Source: NAK19 sp034434515
Lineage (GTDB): Bacteria; Chloroflexota; Anaerolineae; Anaerolineales; UBA4823
Length of the DNA stretch: 36,078 nt
Reading direction: 5' to 3'
Assembly: GCA_034434515.1 (NCBI GenBank)
Contig: DAOTZA010000066.1
Coordinates: 1-36,078, forward strand
Shown here one piece after another: positions 16,731 through 24,242 of this stretch; within the stretch, counting starts at the first letter, position 1; each line of letters begins with the position of its first letter. The notes beneath the pieces were generated by a model. It saw only the letters and a list, made by a program, of their open reading frames with translations. It searched no databases and was not told where the DNA came from. Made by a program: the position numbers and the translations under genes.

Positions 16731-17477
16731 ATGACGGATAAAGATAAGGAAAAAGCCCAGGATGTGATCACTTCCTACCGCAAACGGCAACAGGCCGCCA
16801 AACAAGCCCCGCTGATCCTTGGCTTGTCTGCTGCGCTGCTGGTGATTGGCGCAGCAGTGCTGATCTTCTGGTTGGTCAACCCCCGCAGCTTTCAGATTTC
16901 ACTCTTTCCAACTGCCACTTCAACCCCAACTGAAACAGCCACGCCAACCAATACGGCCACCAACACGCCGCTACCCACCGATACGCCCACCGTCACCAAC
17001 ACTCCAACCGAAACCGCTACCCCCACTGCTTCAGGACCCTTCCCCTACACCGTTCAAGAAGGGGACACCCTGATCGGCATCGCCGAAAAATTCAACGTTG
17101 ATTTCTTCGTCTTGGTTGCCATTAACAATCTCGATCCGGCGAATCCCCTGATTCGGATTGGCGACCAGCTCACCATTCCAGGTCCGAATACCCAACTGCC
17201 CACCGCAACCCCCCTGCCTCCCAACCTGCCGCGCGGCACCAAAATCGAATACATTGTGCAACCAAACGACACCTTAGCCATCATTGCCGAAAAGTTTAAC
17301 AGCACGGTTGAGGACATCCTGGAACAAAACAAACTGGATAACCCCAACGTGATTTTCTTCGGACAGAGGCTCATCGTGCGGGTCAATCTGGTGACTCCCG
17401 TGCCGCCTACTCCGACACCAATTGCCACCGTGACCCCCACTTCCGTGGCTGTCGCCACGGCAACCCCCACACCTTAG
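16731..17477 (+). CDS. Membrane-anchored protein with two LysM domains
   Basis: 248 residues: a charged N-terminus, one membrane segment at about 28-48, a Thr/Pro-rich linker at 60-102, LysM 1 at 106-149 (YTVQEGDTLIGIAEKFNV), a short linker, LysM 2 at 174-217 (YIVQPNDTLAIIAEKFNS), and a second Thr/Pro-rich tail. LysM domains bind peptidoglycan or chitin-type glycans. No catalytic domain is present, so it is probably a cell-envelope anchoring protein. It follows the acyl-CoA dehydrogenase by 58 bases, with GGAGAGGAG upstream. Confidence 0.88.
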   Translation: MTDKDKEKAQDVITSYRKRQQAAKQAPLILGLSAALLVIGAAVLIFWLVNPRSFQISLFPTATSTPTETATPTNTATNTPLPTDTPTVTNTPTETATPTASGPFPYTVQEGDTLIGIAEKFNVDFFVLVAINNLDPANPLIRIGDQLTIPGPNTQLPTATPLPPNLPRGTKIEYIVQPNDTLAIIAEKFNSTVEDILEQNKLDNPNVIFFGQRLIVRVNLVTPVPPTPTPIATVTPTSVAVATATPTP

Positions 17478-17490
17478 AACCGCGCTATAT

Positions 17491-17519
17491 GGAATGCGGA
17501 AGCTATCCTTCCGCATTCC
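17491..17519. repeat. REP-like hairpin 1
   Basis: Perfect 12-bp inverted repeat GGAATGCGGAAG with CTTCCGCATTCC around a 5-nt loop, 14 bases after the LysM gene stop. It shares the GGAAGC core with the next two hairpins and may also act as a terminator, although no strong T tract follows. Confidence 0.7.
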
Positions 17520-17525
17520 TTGTAT

Positions 17526-17549
17526 GGAGTGCGGAAGCCACGCTTCCGC
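17526..17549. repeat. REP-like hairpin 2
   Basis: GGAGTGCGGAAGC CAC GCTTCCGC: an 8-bp perfect stem, with a start identical to the family consensus, six bases after hairpin 1. A related fragment (AAGCCACGCTTCCG) occurs near 6455-6468. Confidence 0.6.
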
Positions 17550-17578
17550 CGAACTCTAAAACCACGAATGAAGGCAAA

Positions 17579-18406
17579 TCAAGCGCTTTCAAACGCCGCG
17601 CTCTTGAACACACCACCCCATGTACCGGCATAGAATGTGCTTGGGGTGGCCGGGTTTATCGACAGAGCGAAAACAAAGGGATTCGTCAGACTGGTATTGA
17701 TTGCGCTCCAGGACGCCCCGCCGTCCGTGCTCTTGAAGGCGCCGCCGCCATCCGTGCCCGCATAGAGTGTATTTGGGGTGGACGGGTCGATCGCCAGGGC
17801 ATGTATGTGCCGGTTAGTCAAGCCGTTGTTGATCACGCTCCAGGTTGCCCCGCCGTCGGTGCTCTTGAAGGCACCGCCACCATAGAAAACTGTCCCGGCA
17901 TAGAGATTGGTCGGGGTTACCGGGTCAATTGCCAGATCATACACACAGAGATTGGTCAGGCCGGTGTTGACCGCATTCCACGTACCGCCGCTATCCGTGC
18001 TTTTGAATACGCCCCCGCTCGATGTCCCGACATAGAGGGTGGTCGGCGTTGCCGGGTCGATGACCAGAGTATACACAGAGAGATTGGTCAGTCCGGCGTT
18101 GACCGTGTTCCATGTTGCGCCGCTGTCCAAGCTCTTATAAACACCGCCTCCCCATGTCCCTGTATAGAGTGTGGTCGGAGTCACTGGGTTGATCGCCAGG
18201 GCGCGAACACGGGTATTTGTCAGGCCAGTATTAACTGCGTTCCAGTTTGCCCCGCCGTCGGTGCTCTTGAACACACCGCCGCCTTCTGTTCCGGCATAGA
18301 GTGTGGTGGGGGTTGCCGGATCAATGGCCAGAGCGCGAATACTGGCATTGGTCAAGCCGCTGTTGACTGCGCTCCAGTTTGCTCCGCCGTTCGTGCTTTT
18401 GAACAC
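17579..18406 (-). pseudogene. 5'-truncated BNR/YCF48-type beta-propeller repeat gene
   Basis: Six tandem repeats of 43-46 residues, each running FKSTDGGATW, then VNTGLTN, then ALAIDPATPTTLYAGT. This is the BNR/sortilin-like propeller repeat common in exported Chloroflexota proteins. The nominal GTG start at 18406 lies inside a repeat; coding pattern continues upstream (GGWIYTLAVDPLTPTTLYAG) to a TGA at about 18500, with no ATG, ribosome binding site or signal peptide. The 3' end stops after a seventh partial repeat (FKSAAFESA). The gene therefore looks like a fragment of a longer exported protein, boxed between REP-like hairpins at 17526 and 18542. The 132-bp period also makes it a DNA tandem repeat. 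Confidence 0.7.
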
Positions 18407-18532
18407 ACCGCCGCTATATGTCCCTGCATAAAGCGTGGTCGGCGTCAGCGGGTCAACTGCCAGGGTGTAAATCCATCCCCCATCCGGGCAAATGCCAGCT
18501 CAAATGTCGGTGCCACAATCATACTTCAGCAA

Positions 18533-18703
18533 TCATATTTTGGAGTGCAGAAGTACGACTTCCACACTCCATAAATTTCTGCGAAAGCTGGAATCAGTCA
18601 GCAGGTTGGCTTGTGCATCACCATAGGGCTTACTGGTGACCTGCCACAAGATCCAGACGCCTTCATCCAGCATCTGCCAAAACCACCGCCGGTCGGAGTT
18701 TTG
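18533..18703 (-). pseudogene. Decayed reading frame of unknown origin
   Basis: On the minus strand the frame after a TAG at 18704-18706 reads RRWFWQMLDEGVWILWQVTS followed by KPYGDAQANLLTDSSFR, which looks like real coding sequence. It has no start codon, and the last residues are encoded by REP-like hairpin 3. I do not recognise the family. Probably a fragment left by rearrangement next to the truncated BNR gene. Confidence 0.35.
18542..18570. repeat. REP-like hairpin 3
   Basis: GGAGTGCAGAAGT with ACTTCCACACTCC (two compensable mismatches) around a 3-nt loop. Same family as the hairpins at 17491-17549, on the other side of the BNR gene. Confidence 0.6.
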
Positions 18704-18755
18704 CTAGAGATCAGTCAGAGAGGGGAACTGTAAAATCCTGCGCTCTCAACGTCTT

Positions 18756-18792
18756 GGCGGTATGTTTTTGCAGGAGAGTCAATCATACCGCC
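18756..18792. repeat. Inverted repeat GGCGGTATG...CATACCGCC
   Basis: A perfect 9-bp inverted repeat with a 19-nt spacer that starts TTTTTGCAGGAG. Only one copy was seen. It lies upstream of the response regulator promoter. The rest of 18571-18841 holds the decayed frame and no other gene. Confidence 0.4.
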
Positions 18793-18807
18793 CTACAAAT
18801 TTGTTAG

Positions 18808-18835
18808 GCAACTTAAGTTGCAAGCAGGGTAAAAT
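18808..18835 (+). promoter_or_regulatory. Palindrome and -10 box directly before the response regulator
   Basis: A perfect 14-bp palindrome GCAACTTAAGTTGC (18808-18821) is followed eight bases later by TAAAAT (18830-18835). Transcription would begin at or near the ATG at 18842, suggesting a leaderless mRNA; the palindrome could be an operator. Confidence 0.4.
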
Positions 18836-18841
18836 GGAGCC

Positions 18842-19465
18842 ATGGCTATTCCACACGGACCTCTTCTCATCGTTGAAGACGTACCCCATATTTTAGAGTT
18901 ACTCGAAGTAACCCTGCGCTTCAAGGGTTATCCGGTGGTGACGGCCTCGAACGGCGAGGAAGCTCTGGCAGCCATCGAGAAAGCGTTACCGGCGATGGTG
19001 ATTACCGATATTCTTATGCCCAAGCTGGATGGCTTTGCCCTGGCGCACAGACTGCGTGCCGATCCAAAAACCAGTCAGATCCCAATCATCTTCCTATCTG
19101 CTACCTACGTCACCCCGGAAGACAAACGCTTTGCCCTTAGCCTAGGGGCAGTGCGCTTTCTGGAGAAGCCGGTGGATACAGAAGAGTTCCTACTGACCAT
19201 TGCCGAGGTGCTAACCGCCGATCTCTCCACCCTGCCACGCCCGTTGGAGGATCACGAATTCTATCGCGGCTACCGTGAGCGATTGGAGAACAAATTGCAG
19301 CACAAATTGGCTCAGATCAGCCGCACCGAAAAACTCTTGCGTACCCTGCCAGAAGCGCAACGCTCGGCTTATCAAGCCCTGCTGGACGAAGCCATCCGCC
19401 ATCGGGACGAAATCCAGAGCGAACTACAGGAACTCGAGCGCATTCTCGGCCAGTATCTGAGGTAA
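18842..19465 (+). CDS. Response regulator with receiver domain and helical tail
   Basis: 207 residues. The receiver domain (1-124) has the acidic pair at 12-13, the phospho-acceptor Asp56 in VITDILMPKLDGF and Lys109 in LEKPVD. Residues 140-207 are predicted as two long charged helices without a known output domain, probably a coiled coil for dimerisation or partner binding. There is no cognate kinase next to it. The mRNA may be leaderless, as TAAAAT lies seven bases before the ATG. Confidence 0.85.
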   Translation: MAIPHGPLLIVEDVPHILELLEVTLRFKGYPVVTASNGEEALAAIEKALPAMVITDILMPKLDGFALAHRLRADPKTSQIPIIFLSATYVTPEDKRFALSLGAVRFLEKPVDTEEFLLTIAEVLTADLSTLPRPLEDHEFYRGYRERLENKLQHKLAQISRTEKLLRTLPEAQRSAYQALLDEAIRHRDEIQSELQELERILGQYLR

Positions 19466-19588
19466 ATTGTGGTGATCATTCGCCGAGAAAACCGTCCACG
19501 AATAAACCATGAATAAACGAATGACAGTGCGATTCGTGCATTCGTGGAAGGTGCGCCCCGTCGGGTAGATCCTGTGGTGGGTAATCAG
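19462..19588 (+). repeat. MITE copy C (shortened)
   Basis: Shares GAGAAAACCGTCCACGAAT and TAAACGAATGACAG with copy E and the right end TGGTGGGTAATCAG, but the left end is shortened and the second CCGTCC arm is largely lost. It starts at or just within the stop codon of the response regulator gene. No target duplication was found. Confidence 0.65.
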
Positions 19589-19757
19589 TTAAGATCACCT
19601 CGCTTCGCAATTAGCAAAACAGCGTCGCCAGGGTTAAGTTATCACGCCCAAAGCGCGCTTGGGGAAACCTTCGGGACGATTCAACGGTCTTCCCTGGATT
19701 TGGGTTAAAATAAGAGCGCTTTAAATCCAAAGAACTTCTCGGAGCAGTAGAATCGCA

Positions 19758-20567
19758 GTGGCAACCCCGACTTTAGATGAACTGGAAAACCTTGCCCGCC
19801 AAGCGGGTATCATTTTGCGCCAAAGTTATGAACCTTTGCCTGGGGCGATCAATCATTTACAAATTGACTACAAAGGCCCAATTGATTTAGTGACCGACGT
19901 CGATCGGCGCTCGGAGAACTTTCTCTTGCGCCAGATTCGCCAGTCTTACCCTGAACATCGGGTGATTGCCGAAGAGAGTGGGGCTCTTAAGGGAAGTCCC
20001 GACCATGTGTGGTACATTGATCCCCTGGATGGTACGGTGAACTATGCCCATGGTATTCCGTTCTTCAGCGTTTCTATTGCCTATCAGGAAAAAGGGGAAC
20101 TGGCTTTAGGGGTCGTCTATGACCCGATGCGCGATGAATGTTTTACCGCCGAAGCTGGCAAAGGGGCATGGCTGAACGGCAACCCCATCCGTCCTTCTTC
20201 CACCCAGGATTTAGGCCATTGCCTGCTAACCACCGGCTTTCCTTACAACATCCGCACCAACCCCAACAACAATCTTGACCACTACGCGCGGTTAAGCTTG
20301 CTCACCCAGGGCGTGCGTCGTTTAGGCTCCGCGGCTCTGGATTGTTGTTATGTCGCCTGTGGTCGCTTTGACGGCTATTGGGAAAATGAGATTGCGCCCT
20401 ATGATGTTGCCGCCGGTGGATTAATTGCCCGCCAGGCAGGGGCAGTGGTCACCAACCTGTACGGCGAAGCAGATTTTCTCTCGCCACCCATGACCATTCT
20501 AACTGCGCCGCCGGCTATTCATGCCCAACTGTGCGACTATTTTCGGCAATGGTTTCAGCGAGACTAG
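19758..20567 (+). CDS. Inositol monophosphatase family protein
   Basis: 269 residues, usual family length. Metal-binding motifs are AEESG (Glu72-Glu73), WYIDPLDGTVNY (Asp88, Asp91, Gly92, Thr93) and APYDVAAGGLIARQAGA near residue 215. The family hydrolyses inositol-1-phosphate, histidinol phosphate or related sugar phosphates with magnesium; the true substrate is not visible. Start is GTG; GGAG lies about 14 bases upstream. Its last 53 bases overlap the convergent surE gene. Confidence 0.9.
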   Translation: MATPTLDELENLARQAGIILRQSYEPLPGAINHLQIDYKGPIDLVTDVDRRSENFLLRQIRQSYPEHRVIAEESGALKGSPDHVWYIDPLDGTVNYAHGIPFFSVSIAYQEKGELALGVVYDPMRDECFTAEAGKGAWLNGNPIRPSSTQDLGHCLLTTGFPYNIRTNPNNNLDHYARLSLLTQGVRRLGSAALDCCYVACGRFDGYWENEIAPYDVAAGGLIARQAGAVVTNLYGEADFLSPPMTILTAPPAIHAQLCDYFRQWFQRD

Positions 20568-21387
20568 TTGGTGAGGCAGGAATGGCTGAACGCAAACATT
20601 GTTCGACTTGCGTCATTTCGACCCGTGAGGTCAGATCAAGGCTAAGCGGAGTCACAGCCACCCACCGCTTGACCCGCATTACGTAAGCGTCAGTGCCTTC
20701 CACCGCTTCACCGGCGTCCCGCGCCAGACGATATTCCAGGCGGCCGGGTTGGCTCCACGACCGCCGTTTCGGACGCAAGGGTTCGTAATACTTTTTGCGC
20801 GAAAGACGACACAGTTCCCAAGGTGTCTCCAGCGTTGCACTCGAAGGCACATCCACCTTTAGTACATCGACATCGAAAGGCAACGTACAGGATAGCAGCA
20901 GGCGGCTAAAGTATTTGGCAAAATAAGCTGCCACGCTGAAATCGATATGGGTGGCATAAGAAAGATGATATTGTGGCTCGGTCTCTAAAGAGATTGCCAG
21001 ACTGGGGATGCCTAAGGCGGCTCCTTCCAGCGCGGCTCCGACCGTGCCAGAGATGGTTACCCCAGTGCCGAGGTTCTCGCCATAATTAATCCCCGAAACC
21101 ACCAGATCGGGGCAACGGGGCAAGATTTCCAGCACGGCGTGTAAAACTGTTTGGGCCGGCGTGCCTCCGACCGAATAAACCTTCCAGTTCTGTCCATTGA
21201 CCTTGATGATGTGTTCTTGAATAATGCCATCGGAAGTCGAAGGCATCGACCGGCCTGCCCCAGAATACTGTTCGCGCGGCGCAGCAACGTGTACGAAGCC
21301 AATTTCGCTCAAGGCGCTCGCCGCAGCCCATAGACCCGGTGATCGAATGCCATCGTCGTTGGTCAGGAGAATTTGAATGTCTTTCAT
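20515..21387 (-). CDS. surE: 5'/3'-nucleotidase SurE
   Basis: 290 residues with the SurE opening ILLTNDDGIRSPGL (metal-binding Asp11, Asp12), AAPREQYSGAGRSM and VVSGINYGENLGTGVTISGT (further metal and phosphate contacts). SurE removes phosphate from nucleoside monophosphates and is linked to stationary-phase survival. It is somewhat longer than many bacterial SurE proteins (about 250), the excess lying at the C-terminus, which overlaps the convergent phosphatase gene. Confidence 0.92.
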   Translation of the reverse strand: MKDIQILLTNDDGIRSPGLWAAASALSEIGFVHVAAPREQYSGAGRSMPSTSDGIIQEHIIKVNGQNWKVYSVGGTPAQTVLHAVLEILPRCPDLVVSGINYGENLGTGVTISGTVGAALEGAALGIPSLAISLETEPQYHLSYATHIDFSVAAYFAKYFSRLLLSCTLPFDVDVLKVDVPSSATLETPWELCRLSRKKYYEPLRPKRRSWSQPGRLEYRLARDAGEAVEGTDAYVMRVKRWVAVTPLSLDLTSRVEMTQVEQCLRSAIPASPTSLAETIAENSRTVGHE

Positions 21388-21559
21388 GTTGGTTCAATTC
21401 TATCTGTGATCTTCAGATGAAGATTTTACCAATAAACCCGCAAATTGACAGATGCTCTTGCCCAACTCGCTTCCTAATTTTTCCAAAATGAAGGATACCC
21501 GATCTTTTCGCCAAAGTTGTTGACACCATGTAAAGGTCAGGTTATGATTTGTTTAATTT

Positions 21560-21712
21560 GTAAATCCCCACCATCAGCTCTGTCTGTCTGGGGAGACCGT
21601 CCAAGAATATTTGACGAATGCACAAATTGCGCTATCATTCGTTCCTTAGATGCTTATTCGTGTACGGCTTTCCCAGCAAATTAACCATGCAACCTGTGGT
21701 GAAAGATGTTTG
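21560..21712 (-). repeat. MITE copy D (153 bp) with 8-bp target duplication
   Basis: A diverged copy in the same orientation as B, starting GTAAATCCCCACCA, with AGACCGTCC and GCACAAATTGCGCTATCATTCG internally. Flanking TTTAATTT (21552-21559) and TTTATTTT (21713-21720) agree at 7 of 8 positions. It ends 58 bases upstream of the toxin-antitoxin pair. Confidence 0.72.
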
Positions 21713-21770
21713 TTTATTTTGAAAAACATTCGCTGTTTATCGATAATAGGTGTAGCTAACTGGAGGAAAC

Positions 21771-22022
21771 ATGGCATTCCAGCAAATTACGATTGATATA
21801 CCAGAGAAGGTGCTTTTGGCAGAAAAGACAGACGCCGAGACTTTCGGACGTGAAATTCGGATGTTGGCGGCTGTCAAGCTGTTTGAAATGGGCAGGCTCT
21901 CGTCAGGGCGGGCTGCTGAGCTAGCCGGGATGTCCCGAGTGGAGTTTCTGCTCAGCCTGAACCGCTACAAAGTGTTTCCTTTAGCTGCTGAACTTGACGA
22001 GTTGGAAAGCGCCAATGCTTAA
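21771..22022 (+). CDS. UPF0175-family antitoxin
   Basis: 83 residues of the UPF0175 family: ITIDIPEKVLL, then AAVKLFEMGRLSSGRAAELA and MSRVEFLLSLNRYKVFPL. The central part is a helix-turn-helix-like DNA-binding segment. The gene partners the next one, whose ATG overlaps its last codons, the standard order for UPF0175/DUF3368 modules. The antitoxin probably neutralises the toxin and represses the operon. GGAGG lies before the ATG. Confidence 0.85.
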   Translation: MAFQQITIDIPEKVLLAEKTDAETFGREIRMLAAVKLFEMGRLSSGRAAELAGMSRVEFLLSLNRYKVFPLAAELDELESANA

Positions 22023-22500
22023 AGCGATTAGTGACACCTCTCCGCTGCTCTATCTTTATCGGATTGGAGGCATCGACTGGCTTTCACAATTGTTTGAACA
22101 AGTTTGGATACCCGAAGCAGTTATAAGGGAATTGGATATCGGGAGAAGCAGAGGGTATGACGTTCCGGATCTAGAAGAATACATCATTTTGAAGGTCGCC
22201 AATCCAAAATCTATGCCTTCTGAATGGTTGGTTCTTGATTTGGGGGTAGGTGAAATGGCAGTCATAGCGTTGGGTTTGGAAAATCCAGAGAGAATTGTGC
22301 TACTTGACGATATGCTTGCTCGTCGTACAGCCAAAGCCGCAGGCCTCCAAGTATGGGGCACCTTAAGGGTATTGTTGGAAGCAAAATCTCATGGCCTAAT
22401 TGATGCTGTTATGCCATACTTAAACAGGTTAAGCGATTCAGGTATGTGGATGTCCACTGAAATTAGAAATCGTATTCTAAAATTGGCAGGGGAATGTTAA
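22015..22500 (+). CDS. DUF3368 PIN-domain toxin
   Basis: 161 residues from the ATG at 22015, inside the end of the antitoxin gene; the frame extends to 21994 but MLKAISDTSPLLYLYRIG is the usual DUF3368 start. PIN-like acidic residues are visible: Asp in ISDTSPL, Glu in GVGEMAVIAL, and the Asp pair in IVLLDDMLARRTAK. PIN toxins are magnesium-dependent RNases. The protein looks intact, so the module may be active. Confidence 0.87.
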   Translation: MLKAISDTSPLLYLYRIGGIDWLSQLFEQVWIPEAVIRELDIGRSRGYDVPDLEEYIILKVANPKSMPSEWLVLDLGVGEMAVIALGLENPERIVLLDDMLARRTAKAAGLQVWGTLRVLLEAKSHGLIDAVMPYLNRLSDSGMWMSTEIRNRILKLAGEC

Positions 22501-22603
22501 TGGCACGTGTCTCTTAAGAACTCAATTAGAGATAACAATACCCCCTTCACGAATAAAGGTTCTCCTGAGACTCAACTTTTCCAAATCCCAGCTTCATAAT
22601 TTC

Positions 22604-22632
22604 TTAACACTCCTTTGTTATCCTGTTAGCAT
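22604..22632 (+). promoter_or_regulatory. Candidate promoter of the exported repeat protein gene
   Basis: TTAACA (22604-22609), 17-base spacer, TAGCAT (22627-22632). Expected start near 22640 and a UTR of about 30 bases with AAGGAG at 22661-22666. Confidence 0.45.
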
Positions 22633-22671
22633 GAAACCTATCAAAATCAGAGATGTCGAAAAGGAGTGCCT

Positions 22672-23436
22672 ATGAATCGAAAGAAAATTCTTGTCATTGC
22701 CGGGTTGATTGCCTTGGTCGCCGTCATCGGATTAGGGGCTTTCACCTTCTATAGTGTGCGCGCCCAATCCACCACCAACAATCCTGCCTGGGGTGGTAAC
22801 CGCCCCTTTGCTGGTTGGATGGGGAAAGGGGCGAGTTTTGGGGTTGGCGAGGAAGCCTTAGCCCAGGCGTTGGGCATCAGTGTTGATGAGCTACAAATCG
22901 CTCAGCAAAAAGCCGCCGAAGCCGCCCTGAAGCAAGCTGTCGAACAGAGATTGATCACCGAAAAACAGGCTGAGTGGTTCCAATCCGACTCGCGCCGCTT
23001 TCCCTTTGGCGATCGCGTCTTCGCCTGGTTGAATCAGAATGGCATTGATCTGAATGCCCTGTTTGCTGAAGCTTTAGGGATCAGCGTCGAAGCGTTGAAC
23101 GAGGCGCGCCAAAAAGCGGTTGAGATCGCCCTTGATCAAGCCGTGGCGGACGGTAAGATCACCCAGGAACAGGCTGACCTAATGCGAGCGCGGCGGGCAT
23201 TGTTTCGCAACCAGAATTTCATCAATGCTATGCGTTCCGCTTTCGAGGCGGCGGTGAAGAAAGCCGTTGAAGAGGGGGTGATCACCCAGGCGCAGGCCAA
23301 CCTTCTCCTGCAACAGATGCAGTCGCGGGTGGACTGGCAAAGGATGCCGGGCTTTCCACCTCCGATCCGCGGTCATCAGGGTGAGTTTCCACCCTTTGGC
23401 CCTCCGATCGATGTGCCCCCCGCCCTAGAACCCTAG
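22672..23436 (+). CDS. Exported or membrane-anchored helical repeat protein (possible CpxP-like role)
   Basis: 254 residues; ATG at 22672 chosen because AAGGAG lies five bases upstream (the open frame begins at a GTG at 22666). Residues 1-30 form a signal peptide or anchor (KKILVIAGLIALVAVIGLGA). The rest has two and a half copies of a helical repeat, LAQALGISVDELQIAQQKA and LFAEALGISVEALNEARQKA, each followed by a segment ending ITEKQAEW or ITQEQADL, like DUF2680-type exported proteins. The tail is Pro-rich. It precedes a two-component system and HtrA, so a role in sensing envelope damage is possible but inferred. Confidence 0.65.
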   Translation: MNRKKILVIAGLIALVAVIGLGAFTFYSVRAQSTTNNPAWGGNRPFAGWMGKGASFGVGEEALAQALGISVDELQIAQQKAAEAALKQAVEQRLITEKQAEWFQSDSRRFPFGDRVFAWLNQNGIDLNALFAEALGISVEALNEARQKAVEIALDQAVADGKITQEQADLMRARRALFRNQNFINAMRSAFEAAVKKAVEEGVITQAQANLLLQQMQSRVDWQRMPGFPPPIRGHQGEFPPFGPPIDVPPALEP

Positions 23437-23455
23437 AAGCTCAATTCATTAAAAC

Positions 23456-23487
23456 GAAGCAGGACGGAAGCTAATCCGTCCTGCTTC
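23456..23487. terminator. Perfect 13-bp hairpin between the repeat protein and response regulator genes
   Basis: GAAGCAGGACGGA pairs perfectly with TCCGTCCTGCTTC around a 6-nt loop. No T tract follows on the + strand (a CGTTTT lies on the minus side), so it may terminate, attenuate or stabilise rather than stop all transcription. Confidence 0.45.
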
Positions 23488-23511
23488 ACGCCTGGATGCT
23501 CCCTGAGGCAG

Positions 23512-23517
23512 TATAAT
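23512..23517 (+). promoter_or_regulatory. Candidate -10 box of the regulator-kinase-HtrA operon
   Basis: TATAAT lies 17 bases before the ATG at 23535, giving a leader of about 11 bases. No -35 box is recognisable, which would fit an activator-dependent promoter. Confidence 0.4.
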
Positions 23518-23534
23518 CAGAGCAGAAACGCACG

Positions 23535-24236
23535 ATGGCAAAAAAGATTCTAGTGGTTGACGACAAAGCCGAGATCCGCAAGCTGCTTAAGTCCTACTTC
23601 ACCCAAGAGGGGTATGAGGTGGTGACAGCAGCCGACGGACAGGAAGCCCTTTTCGTCGCCCGGCATGAGAAGCCCGATGTGGTTCTGCTGGATTTGATGA
23701 TGCCGGAGATGAACGGGTACGAATTTTTACGCACCTTCAGCCGTGAATCTGCCACACCCGTCATTGTCCTGACGGCGAAGGTGGAAGAAAGCGACAGGGT
23801 GTTAGGACTGGAACTAGGCGCGGATGATTATGTGGTCAAGCCCTTCAGCCCGCGCGAGCTGGCGGCTCGGGTGCGCGCCGTATTACGGCGCATGGAGAAA
23901 GCTCAACAAGAGACCAGGCCGCAAATCCTGCGCGCCGGCGAGATCACGGTCGATTTGCAGGGCCATTACGCCCGGGTGGGGGAACAACTGGTGGATTTAA
24001 CTCCCTCTGAGTTCACCATCCTGGCTACCCTGATCGGCGCACCCGGACGGGTTTTCAGCCGTTTGGAATTGCTCGAACGCCTGCAAGGTGTGGCGTACGA
24101 AGGCTATGAACGCACCATTGACGTTCATATCCGCAATTTGCGCTCCAAAATCGAACCCGACCCGTCTCAACCGCACTATATCGAGACCGTTTACGGCGCT
24201 GGCTATCGCTTTGCGCCACAGGAAAAAAGCCCTTAA
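23535..24236 (+). CDS. OmpR/PhoB-family response regulator
   Basis: 233 residues: receiver domain 1-120 with Asp9-Asp10, phospho-acceptor Asp53 (LLDLMMPEMNG), Thr80 and Lys102 (VVKPFSPRELAARV), then a winged-helix DNA-binding domain at about 135-230 ending TIDVHIRNLRSKIEPD and VYGAGYRFAP. It is the partner of the kinase that starts seven bases after its stop. Probable targets are its own operon and the upstream repeat protein gene, by analogy with CssRS/HtrA and Cpx systems. Confidence 0.92.
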   Translation: MAKKILVVDDKAEIRKLLKSYFTQEGYEVVTAADGQEALFVARHEKPDVVLLDLMMPEMNGYEFLRTFSRESATPVIVLTAKVEESDRVLGLELGADDYVVKPFSPRELAARVRAVLRRMEKAQQETRPQILRAGEITVDLQGHYARVGEQLVDLTPSEFTILATLIGAPGRVFSRLELLERLQGVAYEGYERTIDVHIRNLRSKIEPDPSQPHYIETVYGAGYRFAPQEKSP

Positions 24237-24242
24237 GCCCCG

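Noticed and set aside
17600..18470. Regularly spaced repeats resembling an array
   Set aside because: The 132-bp period equals the 44-residue protein repeat; there are no short identical repeats with unique spacers, so it is not a CRISPR array.
17489..18574. A 361-codon open frame on the + strand
   Set aside because: It is the antisense shadow of the BNR repeat gene; its composition is Cys- and Arg-rich and its repeats simply mirror the 132-bp period of the real gene.
23456..23487. Full operon break at the 13-bp hairpin
   Set aside because: The + strand lacks a T tract after the stem, so complete termination cannot be claimed; it is listed only as a possible terminator.
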